Source of the DNA: Pyronema omphalodes
Lineage: Eukaryota > Ascomycota > Pezizomycetes > Pezizales > Pyronemataceae
Assembly (NCBI GenBank): GCA_024516155.1
Contig: JAJJXM010000002.1
Location: forward strand, 434,001-498,000
DNA: 64,000 bases
Reading direction: 5' to 3'
Shown: piece by piece, positions 55,521-64,000 of the stretch
Position numbering within the stretch: position 1 is the stretch's first letter
Layout: each line of letters opens with the position of its first letter
Translations under genes and position numbers: made by a program
The notes under the pieces: generated by a model
Seen by the model: only the letters and a program-made list of their open reading frames with translations
Databases searched by the model: none
What the model was told of the DNA's origin: nothing

Positions 55521-58500
55521 GGGAATATTATTGCTGATACATTGCTATTATCGGGCGCAAGTTTTACTGGAAAGTTAGAATGCAAACACCTTGTCCTCTC
55601 CTGTTCCTTGTTTTCCAATAACCGCTCCGTGAAAACAGTAGCGCTCGTTGACTGCGGCGCCACTGGTATCGCCTTTGTTGACCGCAATTTCGCCCGCCAT
55701 CACAAACTCCCCCTAACCCCCCTATCCACCGCCCGAACGGTCGAAGTTATCGACGGCCGCCCCATATCCTCGGGAAAGATAACACACCTCGCCCAAGTAG
55801 AGTGTACCATCAACGGTCACTCGGAAACCCTTCCTATGTTTGTCACCAAGCTGGGTCACTACCCGGTGGTGTTGGGTATCCCCTGGTTGAAAAAACACGA
55901 TGTAACAATAAGCTTCAGTTCCAACACTGTAAGCTTCGACTCCCAATACTGCCTAAGGAACTGCACCCCGTTGCCTGTGAGCACAACCGGTGTCGAGGTC
56001 CTGGACTCGAGGCCCCCTCCCGCTGTCCACGAGCCCGACACAAACCCCTTGCCGGAGTTGGAAGACTCAGTCCCCGACCCCCCGGACGAACCCCCAATAG
56101 AGATCTCAAGTCTAACCATCACCGACTTCAAGGAAATGGTAGAAGACGAAAGCCTGACAGTGTTCTCGCTATCGTTGGACGAGATCACCGTCGCCCTACA
56201 AGACAAGCCCCCCCTCACGGACGACGAACTGAAAGACATGATCCCCGAGGAGTATCATGACTACCTCGATTTATTCAAGGAGGTCAACGCGAAGGAACTT
56301 CCCCCGCACCGACCCTACGACCACAAGATCCCACTGAAAGACGGATTCGTTCCCCCCTCTGGCCCGCTATACTCGCTGTCACGCAACGAGTTGCAGACGC
56401 TGAAAACATGGCTCGATGAGAATTTGGAGAAAGGATTTATACAACGCTCCCAATCACCAGCCGCCTCGCCGATATTATTCGTGAAAAAATCAGACGGATC
56501 CCTACGCCTGTGTGTCGACTACCGAAGACTGAATGAAGGTACCGAGAAGAACCGGTACCCGCTGCCATTGATACAGGAAACGATGATGAATCTTTCCAAA
56601 GCTCAATACTTTACGACCCTTGATGTCCGCAGCGCTTATAATCTTATCAGAATGGCGGAGGGCGAAGAATGGAAGACGGCCTTCCGCACACGGTACGGCC
56701 TATTTGAATCGAAAGTGATGCCTTTTGGGCTCACCAACGCGCCTGCCGATTTCCAGGCATTTATAAATGATGTCCTGAGACCATACCTAGACCAGTTTTG
56801 TACGGCATACTTGGACGATATCCTCGTATTCTCCGAAACAAAGTCCGATCACACCGCACACGTCCGAAAGATCTTGGAACGACTCAAACAAGAAAAACTG
56901 CACTTGAAGCCAGAGAAGTGTAAGTTTGCTAAGGCAGAAGTACAGTACCTGGGCTACAACATCGGCCGCGACGGCGCGCGCATGATGGATTCCAAAGTAG
57001 CCACAGTGAGAGATTGGAAGGAACCAACCAATTTGAAACAGGTCCAAGAGTTCCTGGGCTTCGCGAATTTCTACCGAAGATTTATCAAAGACTACTCAAA
57101 AGTGGTCTCCCCGCTTACAGCTCTGACCAAAAAGAAAGATGGTAAAGCAATCCCCTTTGTCTGGGGTAAAGATCAGCAGAACGCCTTCGACCGACTGAAG
57201 GACGCATTTACATCAGCACCCATCCTCAAGCACTTCGACTACGAGAAACCGATTGTAGTAGAAACAGACGCATCTGACTATGTGTCCGCTGGAGTTTTAT
57301 CACAATACGACGACGATAACGTGTTACACCCCGTCGCATTTTATTCCAAGAAGCATTCCCCGGCAGAATGCAACTACGAAATCTACGACAAGGAACTACT
57401 GGCAATAGTTCGTTGTTTTGAGGAATGGCGTCCCCACTTGGAGGGCTCCGCCTTCCCTATAAAAGTATTGACGGATCACAAGAATCTTGAATACTTTATG
57501 ACGACAAAGCTGCTGAATAGACGACAAGCACGCTGGTCCGAGTTCCTGTCTCGGTTTAACTTTGTGATCACCTATCGACCGGGTACGTTGGAAGGAAAAC
57601 CGGACGCCCTGACAAGAAGAGCCGCCGACCTCCCGGAAGAGGGAGACGAACGCATACTGGCGAACCAGCAAGCTGTTCTGAAGCCACAGAACTTTCAGTT
57701 ATGCATGACCCCGCCAATGAAACTCGCACCTTCCGAAGTAGACCTCCTGTTCACAGAGGGCTACAAGACAGATTCATTCCCCAACCGAGTGTTGGGAATG
57801 CTGGAAGATGGCACACAAATCTGTAAGGACATATCGCTCGCCGATTGCTCCGTGTTAGAAAACAGATTGTACTACCGAGATTGCCTCTATGTCCCCGCGC
57901 TGGATAAGCTGCGATTGAAACTACTGCAAGATCACCACGACCCCCCCACCATGGGACACCCGGGCCGTGCGAAGACTTTCGAACTCCTCGCCAGGAATTA
58001 TTACTGGCCCTCGATGAGAAAAGATGTGGACTAATTCGTCCGAAATTGCCACACCTGTAAAAGAACAAAGGCTACCCGCCACGCACCCTATGGAACCCTG
58101 AAGCCCCTACCGGTTCCGCACCACCCTTGGCAGAATATATCGGTGGATTTTGTTACTGGACTACCAACATCAGAAGGCTTCGACGCAATATGTGCGATCG
58201 TTTGCCGACTAACGAAGCAGCGGCACTTAGTGCCCTGTCATTCCACAATAGTCGCAGAAGGCTTCGCGCAACTCTTCCTGGAAAACGTATTCAAACTACA
58301 CGGCCTACCAGACACAGTAGTGTCCGACCGCGGTCCGCAATTTGTGGCCCATTTCTGGAAACACTTGGCGAATTGCATGGGTATCGAAATTGCCACGAGT
58401 ACGGCCTTTCATCCCCAAACCGACGGCCAAACAGAGAGAATTAACGCGGTTACGGAACAATATCTCCGCGCGTACGTCTGTTATTTACAAGACGATTGGA

Positions 58501-59210
58501 AAAAATTTTTACCACTGGCAGAATTTGCTGCAAATAACCAAGTATCGGATACAACGTCGCTGTCTCCGTTCTACGCTATATATGGTCGACACCCCAAATG
58601 CTCTTTCGAACTGGAAATCAGGACCGACAATCCTGAGGAAGTGAAAGCGAACGAGGTAGCGGAAAGGATGTCACACATCCATGACGTCTTACGTTCGGAA
58701 ATGAAATACGCCCAAGCCCGCCACATAGAAGCCGCCGACAATTCCCGACTCCCCGCGCCGGTCTTCAAACCAGGAGACCTGGTATGGCTGGACGCCCGCA
58801 ACCTAAGAACCCGCCGCCCCTCAAAGAAACTAGAAAACAAACACCTAGGCCCCTTCACCGTGTTACAGCCTATTGGATCCCACGCCTATGAATTGGATAT
58901 ACCGGAGACCATGAAACACCACAGGACCTTCCCCGTGTCCCTACTAAACCCAGCCCCTTCGGACCCCCTCCCTGGCCAGATTATTCCACCGCCCCTACCG
59001 GTGGTAGTAGACGGCGAAGAAGAATGGTTCGTGGATGAAATTCTGGATAGCCGTTGGTCAAGAGGAAACCTGCAGTACCTCGTCAAGTGGACCGGCCATG
59101 ACTCTCCAACCTGGGAACCGGAAACGAACCTATCCGAAACTGAGGCCGCGGAGAGATTTCACCAGTTATACCCAGACAAACCGTCTCCTCTCGTAGGAAC
59201 TCGAGCCTAA
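55482..59210 (+). pseudogene. Gypsy-2 pol, complete except for one stop codon
   Basis: About 1,240 residues in the -1 frame relative to gag. Domains in order: aspartic protease (VALVDCGATGIAF, GIPWLKKH); reverse transcriptase (LCVDYRRLNEGTEKNRYPLP, FTTLDVRSAYNL, MPFGLTNAPADFQ, catalytic AYLDDILVFS); RNase H (VVETDASDYVSAGVL, YDKELLAIVRCFEEW, LTDHKNLEYF); integrase (HDPPTMGHPGRAK, CHTCKRTK, VDFVTGLP, VVSDRGPQF, TDGQTERIN); and chromodomain (EWFVDEILDSRWSRGNLQYL, VKWTGHDSPTWEPE). A single in-frame TAA at 58032-58034 falls inside the integrase zinc domain, between its histidine and cysteine pairs, where the homologue at 61310 has a Tyr codon. Otherwise fully open to the stop at 59210, 12 bp from the 3' LTR. 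Confidence 0.93.
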
Positions 59211-59222
59211 CAGGGGGGGTAC
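59211..59222 (+). promoter_or_regulatory. Gypsy-2 polypurine tract
   Basis: AGGGGGGGTAC-type purine run between pol stop and 3' LTR, where plus-strand synthesis would be primed. Confidence 0.75.
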
Positions 59223-59751
59223 TGTCACGGCACACGGCTGACGAGCCGTTGTGTTGCGTCATCATGTTGTCGTGGTTGTTGATGGACATCGTGCCGTTGT
59301 CTTGCCGTGTTGTGTTGCCGTTGTGTTGTTGTGTTGTTGTGTGTGCCGTGCCATGTTGACTGAGAGACTGATTGATGATGGATGACGTACCACGAGCTGG
59401 AGGGCTGTGGCGTCGCAGTTGAATCGATGGAGAACGGAAGCTCATGTAGCGATGATTGTATGACGGCCCAGCAAGAGTGCTGGCCGCCCCTTTGTACATA
59501 AGGAGGCTTGCCTCCCCGTTGTTGAGATTCTCCATCGAACGTCTTGTGTCTTCTCCTGACTCCTAATATAAGAATTCCTCTCCTAAGTCCTACGTCACTC
59601 TTGTCCTTGTCCCTGTCCCTGTTTAGTGTGCCGTCCGTCTGACGAGCACTTCGGTCCTTGTCCTGCCGTTCCCCGTTCCGGAACCTGCCTAGTCCCTCTT
59701 TCCGGTAGTGTTCAGTGTGTCCCTTGAACGTCCGTTCTCGTGTCCCTGACA
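59223..59751 (+). repeat. Gypsy-2 3' LTR
   Basis: 529 bp, same ends as the 5' LTR. I count four differences, all C/T or A/G. Confidence 0.94.
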
Positions 59752-59793
59752 ACTTCCACCGTTCTCTCCTCGTGCCTGCTCGTCCTTCCGACA
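59752..59793 (+). repeat. Right ACTTC duplication and remainder of the copia 3' LTR
   Basis: 59752-59756 is the second ACTTC. 59757-59793 completes the copia LTR, ending CCTTCCGACA exactly as the 5' LTR does at 47946. Confidence 0.92.
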
Positions 59794-60184
59794 GTTCGCA
59801 TTGCGTCAGGAATGCCCTCAGCTTGGTTCTTTCCCCGTAGTACAGCTCCGGGTCTTCCACCTTGGGGTTACTGTTTGTCGTGGGGCGATGGAGTTGGATG
59901 AGGATCTGGTTCAACTGCTCCTGGGTCATCGTGACCGGAGTGACAAGTCCCAATCCTGCCGGGGTCGCCATGTCCGCAGGGTCGTCGGTAGAGGTATGGG
60001 GCAGTTCGGGGGATTCGGGGGTCTGTGGTCTGGATGGTTGTTCGGGGGTCACTGGGCTTGCCGATCCGGTCGGTTCTTGTTCGATATGTTCTCCGAGCTC
60101 TTTTAGCTGAAAGGACGCCACTGTGTGCGTGTAACGGCGAACAAGGGAGAGATAGCTGACGGAGAACCTGAGGGCTCTTCTCAA
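59794..60184 (-). pseudogene. Minus-strand gypsy gag N-terminal fragment
   Basis: Reading from 60184 downward, SFQLKELGEHIEQEPTGSAS, PVTPEQPSRPQTPESPELPH, MTQEQLNQILIQLHRP and VEDPELYYGERTKLRAFLTQ are followed by CEL at the copia junction. The gypsy-1 gag pseudogene has matching text (ELSEVIEREATGPASPVTPE). It is cut by the copia insertion and its continuation is not on the other side of copia, so it was lost. The likely start is MRRALRFSV at 60184, but an internal Met before TPAGLGLVTP is also possible. Confidence 0.82.
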
Positions 60185-60250
60185 TTATTCACTCTTGAGT
60201 TCAATGGATATATCCTTATAATAACTTCAACGTTAGAAACTCTTAAGCTG

Positions 60251-61270
60251 TGTCTAGCATCAACTTAAAGACTTTCTGTGTTTAGAAGTTAAGGAAATAA
60301 ACAGAGATTTCAAGGGACAAAGAGATCCAAAGACGGGGACGAGAACGAGGACGTAAACAAAGATTTTCGACAAAGTATTTGAATTTGTAAATAAACAAAT
60401 AACTGTGTAAGGAGAAAAGAAAAACAAAATAAACAAACAAAGAAACAATCCTCTTATATACAATTTTTCCTCCTTACACGCCGAGCCACTACTTGCAGAA
60501 TTTTCCCGAAAAATAACTAAGTAAACAACGCGGTCGCGGTTGCGCGTTCTAGACGCGCTAACGCGTTCGTACCAAATTAGCGTGTTTGCGTGCACAGCCT
60601 CGTCGCGCGCTCGTTAGCGTATCTCGCGTGCGCGATAGCGTAACTCGCGTGCGCGGTAGCGTACTTCGCGTGCGCGCTAGCGTAACCCTAAGCGTAGTCA
60701 CGCGCGCGCTTCCGTAACCCTAATCGTGCGCGTGTGTCCGTAACCCTAACCCTAGCTGTGCGCGTACGGTCACAAACCTAACCCTAGTTTGTGTGCGTGC
60801 GGGTGCAACCCTAACCCTAGTCACGTGAAACCAGATCAGCTGCGATTGGAAAGATGGTGCAATACTGATAAGGTCACATGACTAGATCTTATCTTATCGA
60901 TAAGATGATCGTGCCCTAGCCCTAGTCACGTGTGCGCACATTAGTAGACCAGTGCGCGTGCATACTGATCTACTATTGATTAGAACACGTGACCAATCTT
61001 ATCTAATCGGATAAGATGATCGGTAGACCGTAGGTATGGAATTTCCGAAAAGGGATCCGAGCTGACCCCTAACCCTGGGGGTAAGTCACGTGACCTTTTT
61101 TGACAATTTGGGAATTGAGCGCAACCCTAACCCAGGCGAGTGACGAGTGATGATCGAAGACCGAAGGATAATAGAAATAAATAAACAAACGAGTGCTGGA
61201 TAATGAAGCGAATGATAATAGGTGAATGAATGACGAGGAGGGGGAAGGTAATAATTCTCGAGCCGTGACA
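60251..61270 (-). repeat. Gypsy LTR between pol and gag on the minus strand
   Basis: On the minus strand it begins TGTCACGGCT at 61270, right after a polypurine tract, and appears to end TAGACA at 60251 (that end is tentative), giving about 1.02 kb. TATATAAG starts at 60460 (minus). The upstream half is packed with motifs: telomere-like CCCTAA units (60660-61130), four CACGTG boxes, and two GATAAG palindromes. It serves as 3' LTR of the pol at 61310-64000 and may also be the 5' LTR of the gag at 60184. Confidence 0.7.
60822..61092. promoter_or_regulatory. LTR enhancer-like cluster: four CACGTG boxes and two GATA palindromes
   Basis: CACGTG lies at 60822-60827, 60927-60932, 60986-60991 and 61087-61092. 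ATCTTATCGATAAGAT (60891-60906) is a perfect 16-bp palindrome. ATCTTATC (60996-61003) and GATAAGAT (61010-61017) repeat it with a 6-nt spacer. CACGTG is the core site of bHLH factors, and GATAAG is a GATA-factor site. Binding here is inferred. Confidence 0.55.
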
Positions 61271-61272
61271 GG

Positions 61273-61284
61273 ATCCCCCTTCTT
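61273..61284 (-). promoter_or_regulatory. Polypurine tract of the minus-strand gypsy
   Basis: The minus strand reads AAGAAGGGGGAT directly before the LTR start TGTCACGG. It is the expected plus-strand primer. Confidence 0.75.
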
Positions 61285-61309
61285 GGACTGAGCTCCGGCG
61301 AAGTAACTT

Positions 61310-64000
61310 CTAAGATAAGTTGGGGAGGGGTCCCGGTTTATCGGGATACTTTTTATGAAAGTCGTCAACGGCTTTACTGTCGGAATGGAGTTCGGCGGGT
61401 TCCCAATCGGGCATATCGTATCCAACCCATTTAACCATATACTGAAGTTTCTTCCGGTGAATTCGGGAGTCGAGGATAGCTTCGATGAAGTATTCGTCTT
61501 CACCGTCGATTTCTACCGGGGGTGGTGGGTCTGATTGTTGACCGGGGTAGGGGTCATTCGCAGCGGGTTCCAATAAGGAAACATGTTGAACGTTGTGACA
61601 TTTCATTGTCGGAGGTAGTTCTAATCGATAGGCATAGGGGGATACTTTGGCGATAATCTTGAGGGGTCCGTAACGTTTGTTGTCTAATTTCCGGGAGGGT
61701 CGACGGGTTTTCCAATTACGGGCATTCATCCATACCAGATCTCCGGGCTGATAATTCGGTGACGGGAGTCGATGTTTATCGGCATTCTCTTGGTAACGTA
61801 GATTAGCTCTGTTGATCTCAGCTCGTAAATGGTTATGGATTTCGGCGAGGGTTTTCGAAGTTGTGAGGGCCCGTCGATCGTTTACATCGTTCGTAGCTGC
61901 TGGAAGTAAATCGAATTGACAACGGGGGTCGAATCCTTTATTGGCAAAGAACGGGGAAGTTCCCGTTGCCTCGGATGCTTGGTTATTCGCAGCGAATTCC
62001 GCTAATGGTAACCAGTCAGCCCAATCGTCTTGAAGATAGTTGACGTGAGCTCGGAGGTATTGTTCCATAATGGCGTTCATTCGTTCTGTTTGGCCGTCCG
62101 TTTGGGGATGGAATGCTGTAGATAATCGAGGCTCGATTCCCAAACGTCGACAGAGATTCCTCCAAAACAAAGCAGCGAATTGGGGTCCTCGATCAGAGAT
62201 AATGGTAAGAGGGAGTCCGTGCAATCGAAAGATGTGGGTAATAAACAAAGACGATAATTCCTTTGCGTCGATGTCTGTTCGACAGGCAATCAGATGTCGT
62301 TCTTTGGTTAATCTATCCACAACTACCCAAATTGCATCATATCCATTGGACCACGGTAATCCTGTTACGAAGTCCATTGATATGTCCTGCCAGGGTCTTT
62401 CTGGAATAGGTAGTGGACGTAGGATACCAAACGGGGCATGTCTGGTAGGTTTCGAACGTTGGCAGGTATGACAATTTCGAATATATCTTTCCACGTCTGT
62501 CCTCATCTGGGGCCACGTATAGGTTCTTGAGAGGTATTTTAATGTTTTAGATCTACGTGGGTGTCCAGCCGTAGGAGAGTCGTGGTGTTGTTGCATTAGG
62601 TGTAATCGTAGGGGTTCGTAATTCGGGACCCAGAAACATCCCCGGTAGAATAAACGGTTATTGTTTACTGTACATTCAGCTAATGTAATGTCTTTACAAT
62701 AACGAGTGTTATTGTTTAGCATTTCAATAACCTTAATGGGGAATGGGTCTTTCTCGTAGGCTTCCGTGAAGAGCTGGGATAAGGTGGGGTTTGTTTGTTG
62801 TGGGTCCGGTATTACGGTTTGTTGCGAATTCGTTATTGTTTGTTGATTACTGGGGGTAACAGCCGCAGCGTGAAGGATATTCTCTGGCTTAATGATTGTT
62901 GTGTGGTTCTCTAGGGAGCGTTCATCCCCCTCTTTAGGCAGATCTCCGGATCGACGAGTCAGTGCGTCTGGTTTACCGCCTGCGGTACCGGGGCGGTAAA
63001 CAATCTTAAAATTAAACTGAGACAAGAACTGGGACCAACGGGCTTGACGGCGGTTCAAGAGCTTTGTCGAAGTGAAATATTCCAGATTCTTATGATCTGA
63101 CAGTACTCGAATGGGGTTAATAACAGATTGCAATTCGGGACGCCATTCTTCGAAGGCCCGGACGATAGCCATGAGTTCTTTATCGTATATCTCATAATTA
63201 CATTCGGCGGGGGAATGTTTCTTTGAGAAGTAAGCAATAGGATGTAAGATTCCTTCATCATCATATTGAGAAAGAACTCCGGCGGAGACATAATCAGAAG
63301 CATCGGTTTCGACAATAACATCCCGGTCTGGGTCGAAACGAGCCAAAACGGGGGCGGATGTAAATGTTGATTTCAATTCCTCAAAGGCCTGTTGTTGGGA
63401 TTCTGACCAGACGAAAGGAACTCCTTTACGTGTGAGTAACGTGAGAGGTTGGACTATTTTTGAATAGTTCTTAACGAAACGTCGATAGAAGTTTGCAAAT
63501 CCCAAAAACGCTCTAACATCTTTGAGGTTCCGGGGAGATTCCCAATCTCGAACTGCAGTAATCTTTTCAGGGTCCATCTTTATACCTTCTGTACTAATGA
63601 TGAGTCCTAAGTACTTTACTTCCTTCTGGTGGAACTCGCATTTCTCTGGTTTGAGATGTAACCCTGCTTTTTCGAATGCTTCGAGAATCAATTTAACATG
63701 TTGTTTATGTTCTTCGAGATTATCCGAATAGATCAGGGTGTCATCCAAATAGGCAGTACAGAATCGATCAAGGTAAGGTGCCAATACGTCGTTAATGAAG
63801 TTCTGAAACGTAGCAGGGGCATTGGTAAGTCCGAAGGGCATAACCAATGATTCGAATAATCCGTACCGGGTACGAAAAGCGGTTTTCCATTCTTCCCCAT
63901 TTGCCATACGTATTAAGTTATACGCCCCCCTAATGTCTAGCTTAGTGAACCACTTAGCTCTTGAAAGGTTCATTAAGGTATCCTGCATCAGGGGAAGAGG
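61310..64000 (-). CDS. Minus-strand gypsy pol, partial at right edge
   Basis: Open from the window edge to TAG/TAA at 61310, with about 896 residues visible. The missing part (protease, start of reverse transcriptase, gag) lies beyond 64000. Visible domains: reverse transcriptase from LPLMQDTLMNLSRAKWF with FTKLDIRGAYNLI, MPFGLTNAPATFQ and catalytic AYLDDTLIYS; RNase H (VETDASDYVSAGVLSQYD, YDKELMAIVRAFEEW, LSDHKNLEYF); integrase (HHDSPTAGHPRRSK, CHTCQRSKP, SMDFVTGLP, IISDRGPQF, TDGQTERMN); and chromodomain (EYFIEAILDSRIHRKKLQYM, VKWVGYDMPDWEPA). No stop or shift is seen, so this is the best-preserved gypsy pol of the window. It is closely related to gypsy-2 but not the same family. Confidence 0.95.
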   Translation of the reverse strand, partial: PLPLMQDTLMNLSRAKWFTKLDIRGAYNLIRMANGEEWKTAFRTRYGLFESLVMPFGLTNAPATFQNFINDVLAPYLDRFCTAYLDDTLIYSDNLEEHKQHVKLILEAFEKAGLHLKPEKCEFHQKEVKYLGLIISTEGIKMDPEKITAVRDWESPRNLKDVRAFLGFANFYRRFVKNYSKIVQPLTLLTRKGVPFVWSESQQQAFEELKSTFTSAPVLARFDPDRDVIVETDASDYVSAGVLSQYDDEGILHPIAYFSKKHSPAECNYEIYDKELMAIVRAFEEWRPELQSVINPIRVLSDHKNLEYFTSTKLLNRRQARWSQFLSQFNFKIVYRPGTAGGKPDALTRRSGDLPKEGDERSLENHTTIIKPENILHAAAVTPSNQQTITNSQQTVIPDPQQTNPTLSQLFTEAYEKDPFPIKVIEMLNNNTRYCKDITLAECTVNNNRLFYRGCFWVPNYEPLRLHLMQQHHDSPTAGHPRRSKTLKYLSRTYTWPQMRTDVERYIRNCHTCQRSKPTRHAPFGILRPLPIPERPWQDISMDFVTGLPWSNGYDAIWVVVDRLTKERHLIACRTDIDAKELSSLFITHIFRLHGLPLTIISDRGPQFAALFWRNLCRRLGIEPRLSTAFHPQTDGQTERMNAIMEQYLRAHVNYLQDDWADWLPLAEFAANNQASEATGTSPFFANKGFDPRCQFDLLPAATNDVNDRRALTTSKTLAEIHNHLRAEINRANLRYQENADKHRLPSPNYQPGDLVWMNARNWKTRRPSRKLDNKRYGPLKIIAKVSPYAYRLELPPTMKCHNVQHVSLLEPAANDPYPGQQSDPPPPVEIDGEDEYFIEAILDSRIHRKKLQYMVKWVGYDMPDWEPAELHSDSKAVDDFHKKYPDKPGPLPNLS

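Larger units (their letters stand above)
53345..59751 (+). mobile_element. Gypsy-2, nearly intact Ty3/gypsy chromovirus
   Basis: 6,407 bp with two 529-bp LTRs differing at only four sites, all transitions, flanked by ACTTC on both sides. It has a small leading ORF, gag, pol in the -1 frame, and polypurine tract CAGGGGGGGTAC before the 3' LTR. Lesions are one nonsense codon in integrase and a +1 step at a C11 run in gag. It is the youngest insertion in the nest. Confidence 0.94.
47802..59793 (+). mobile_element. Copia-type element, interrupted by gypsy-2
   Basis: Ty1/copia order (gag, protease, integrase, reverse transcriptase, RNase H) on the + strand. The 5' LTR lacks its first 13 bp. The 3' LTR is split by gypsy-2 (53345-59751) and resumes at 59757. 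The element's own sequence is 47802-53344 plus 59757-59793. It carries two in-frame stops, an intron-like insert and a 1-bp frameshift. It had itself inserted into the minus-strand gypsy gag at 59794. Confidence 0.9.

Noticed and set aside
60110..60460. Self-priming site for the minus-strand gypsy LTR
   Set aside because: I searched the sequence after the presumed LTR end for a complement to the region about 35 nt past TATATAAG and found none longer than about 6 nt. The LTR end is also uncertain.
1..64000. tRNA, rRNA and CRISPR features
   Set aside because: No B-box-like GGTTCRANNCC with a matching A-box, no rRNA-like sequence, and no regularly spaced direct repeats were found. CRISPR is not expected in a fungal sequence.

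Overview
The window looks like a chromosome segment from a filamentous ascomycete (Pezizomycotina). Short spliceosomal introns of about 47-103 bp carry GTRNGT-type donors, CTRAY branch sites and YAG acceptors. There is a fungal-type rhodopsin-domain membrane protein, Tad-type LINEs, Ty3/gypsy chromoviruses with chromodomains, and telomere-like TTAGGG motifs in LTRs. A leotiomycete-like, transposon-rich genome is plausible, but the species cannot be named from the sequence.

Layout. 1-36.5 kb is gene-poor, mostly AT-rich DNA with four host genes. They are a PIP-kinase-domain protein with an apparent secretory signal (10405-11904, +), an unrecognised two-exon gene (14125-15683, -), a seven-TM rhodopsin-domain protein (23697-24876, -) and a four-TM protein (35067-35913, -). 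A nearly intact Tad-type LINE (LINE-A, 3557-9600, -) sits between perfect 14-bp target-site duplications. A 287-bp internal slice of it recurs, 100% identical, at 436-722.

From about 36.5 kb to the right edge everything is a mosaic of nested retroelements. In order these are LINE-B (+), gypsy-1 (+, decayed, LTRs 40952-41702 and 47056-47801), a copia element (+, 47802-53344 resuming at 59757-59793), gypsy-2 (+, 53345-59751, inserted in the copia 3' LTR with a 5-bp duplication), and a minus-strand gypsy array (gag fragment 59794-60184, about 1 kb LTR 60251-61270, pol 61310 to the edge). LINE-B abuts gypsy-1 and gypsy-1 abuts a copia LTR lacking its first 13 bp. No target duplication is found there, which implies recombination or deletion between elements.

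Expression signals. The retroelements show a range of gene-expression and priming signals: stop/start-overlapping ORF1-ORF2 junctions in both LINEs; a canonical -1 frameshift heptamer, spacer and stem in gypsy-2; Tf1-type self-priming complementarity in gypsy-1 and gypsy-2; a half-tRNA-iMet primer site in copia; and a frame-restoring spliceosomal-type intron inside copia pol. Three unrelated elements also need a +1 shift at a C-homopolymer. Gypsy-1 carries an extra cysteine-rich ORF starting just after the pol stop. No RNA genes or CRISPR arrays were seen.
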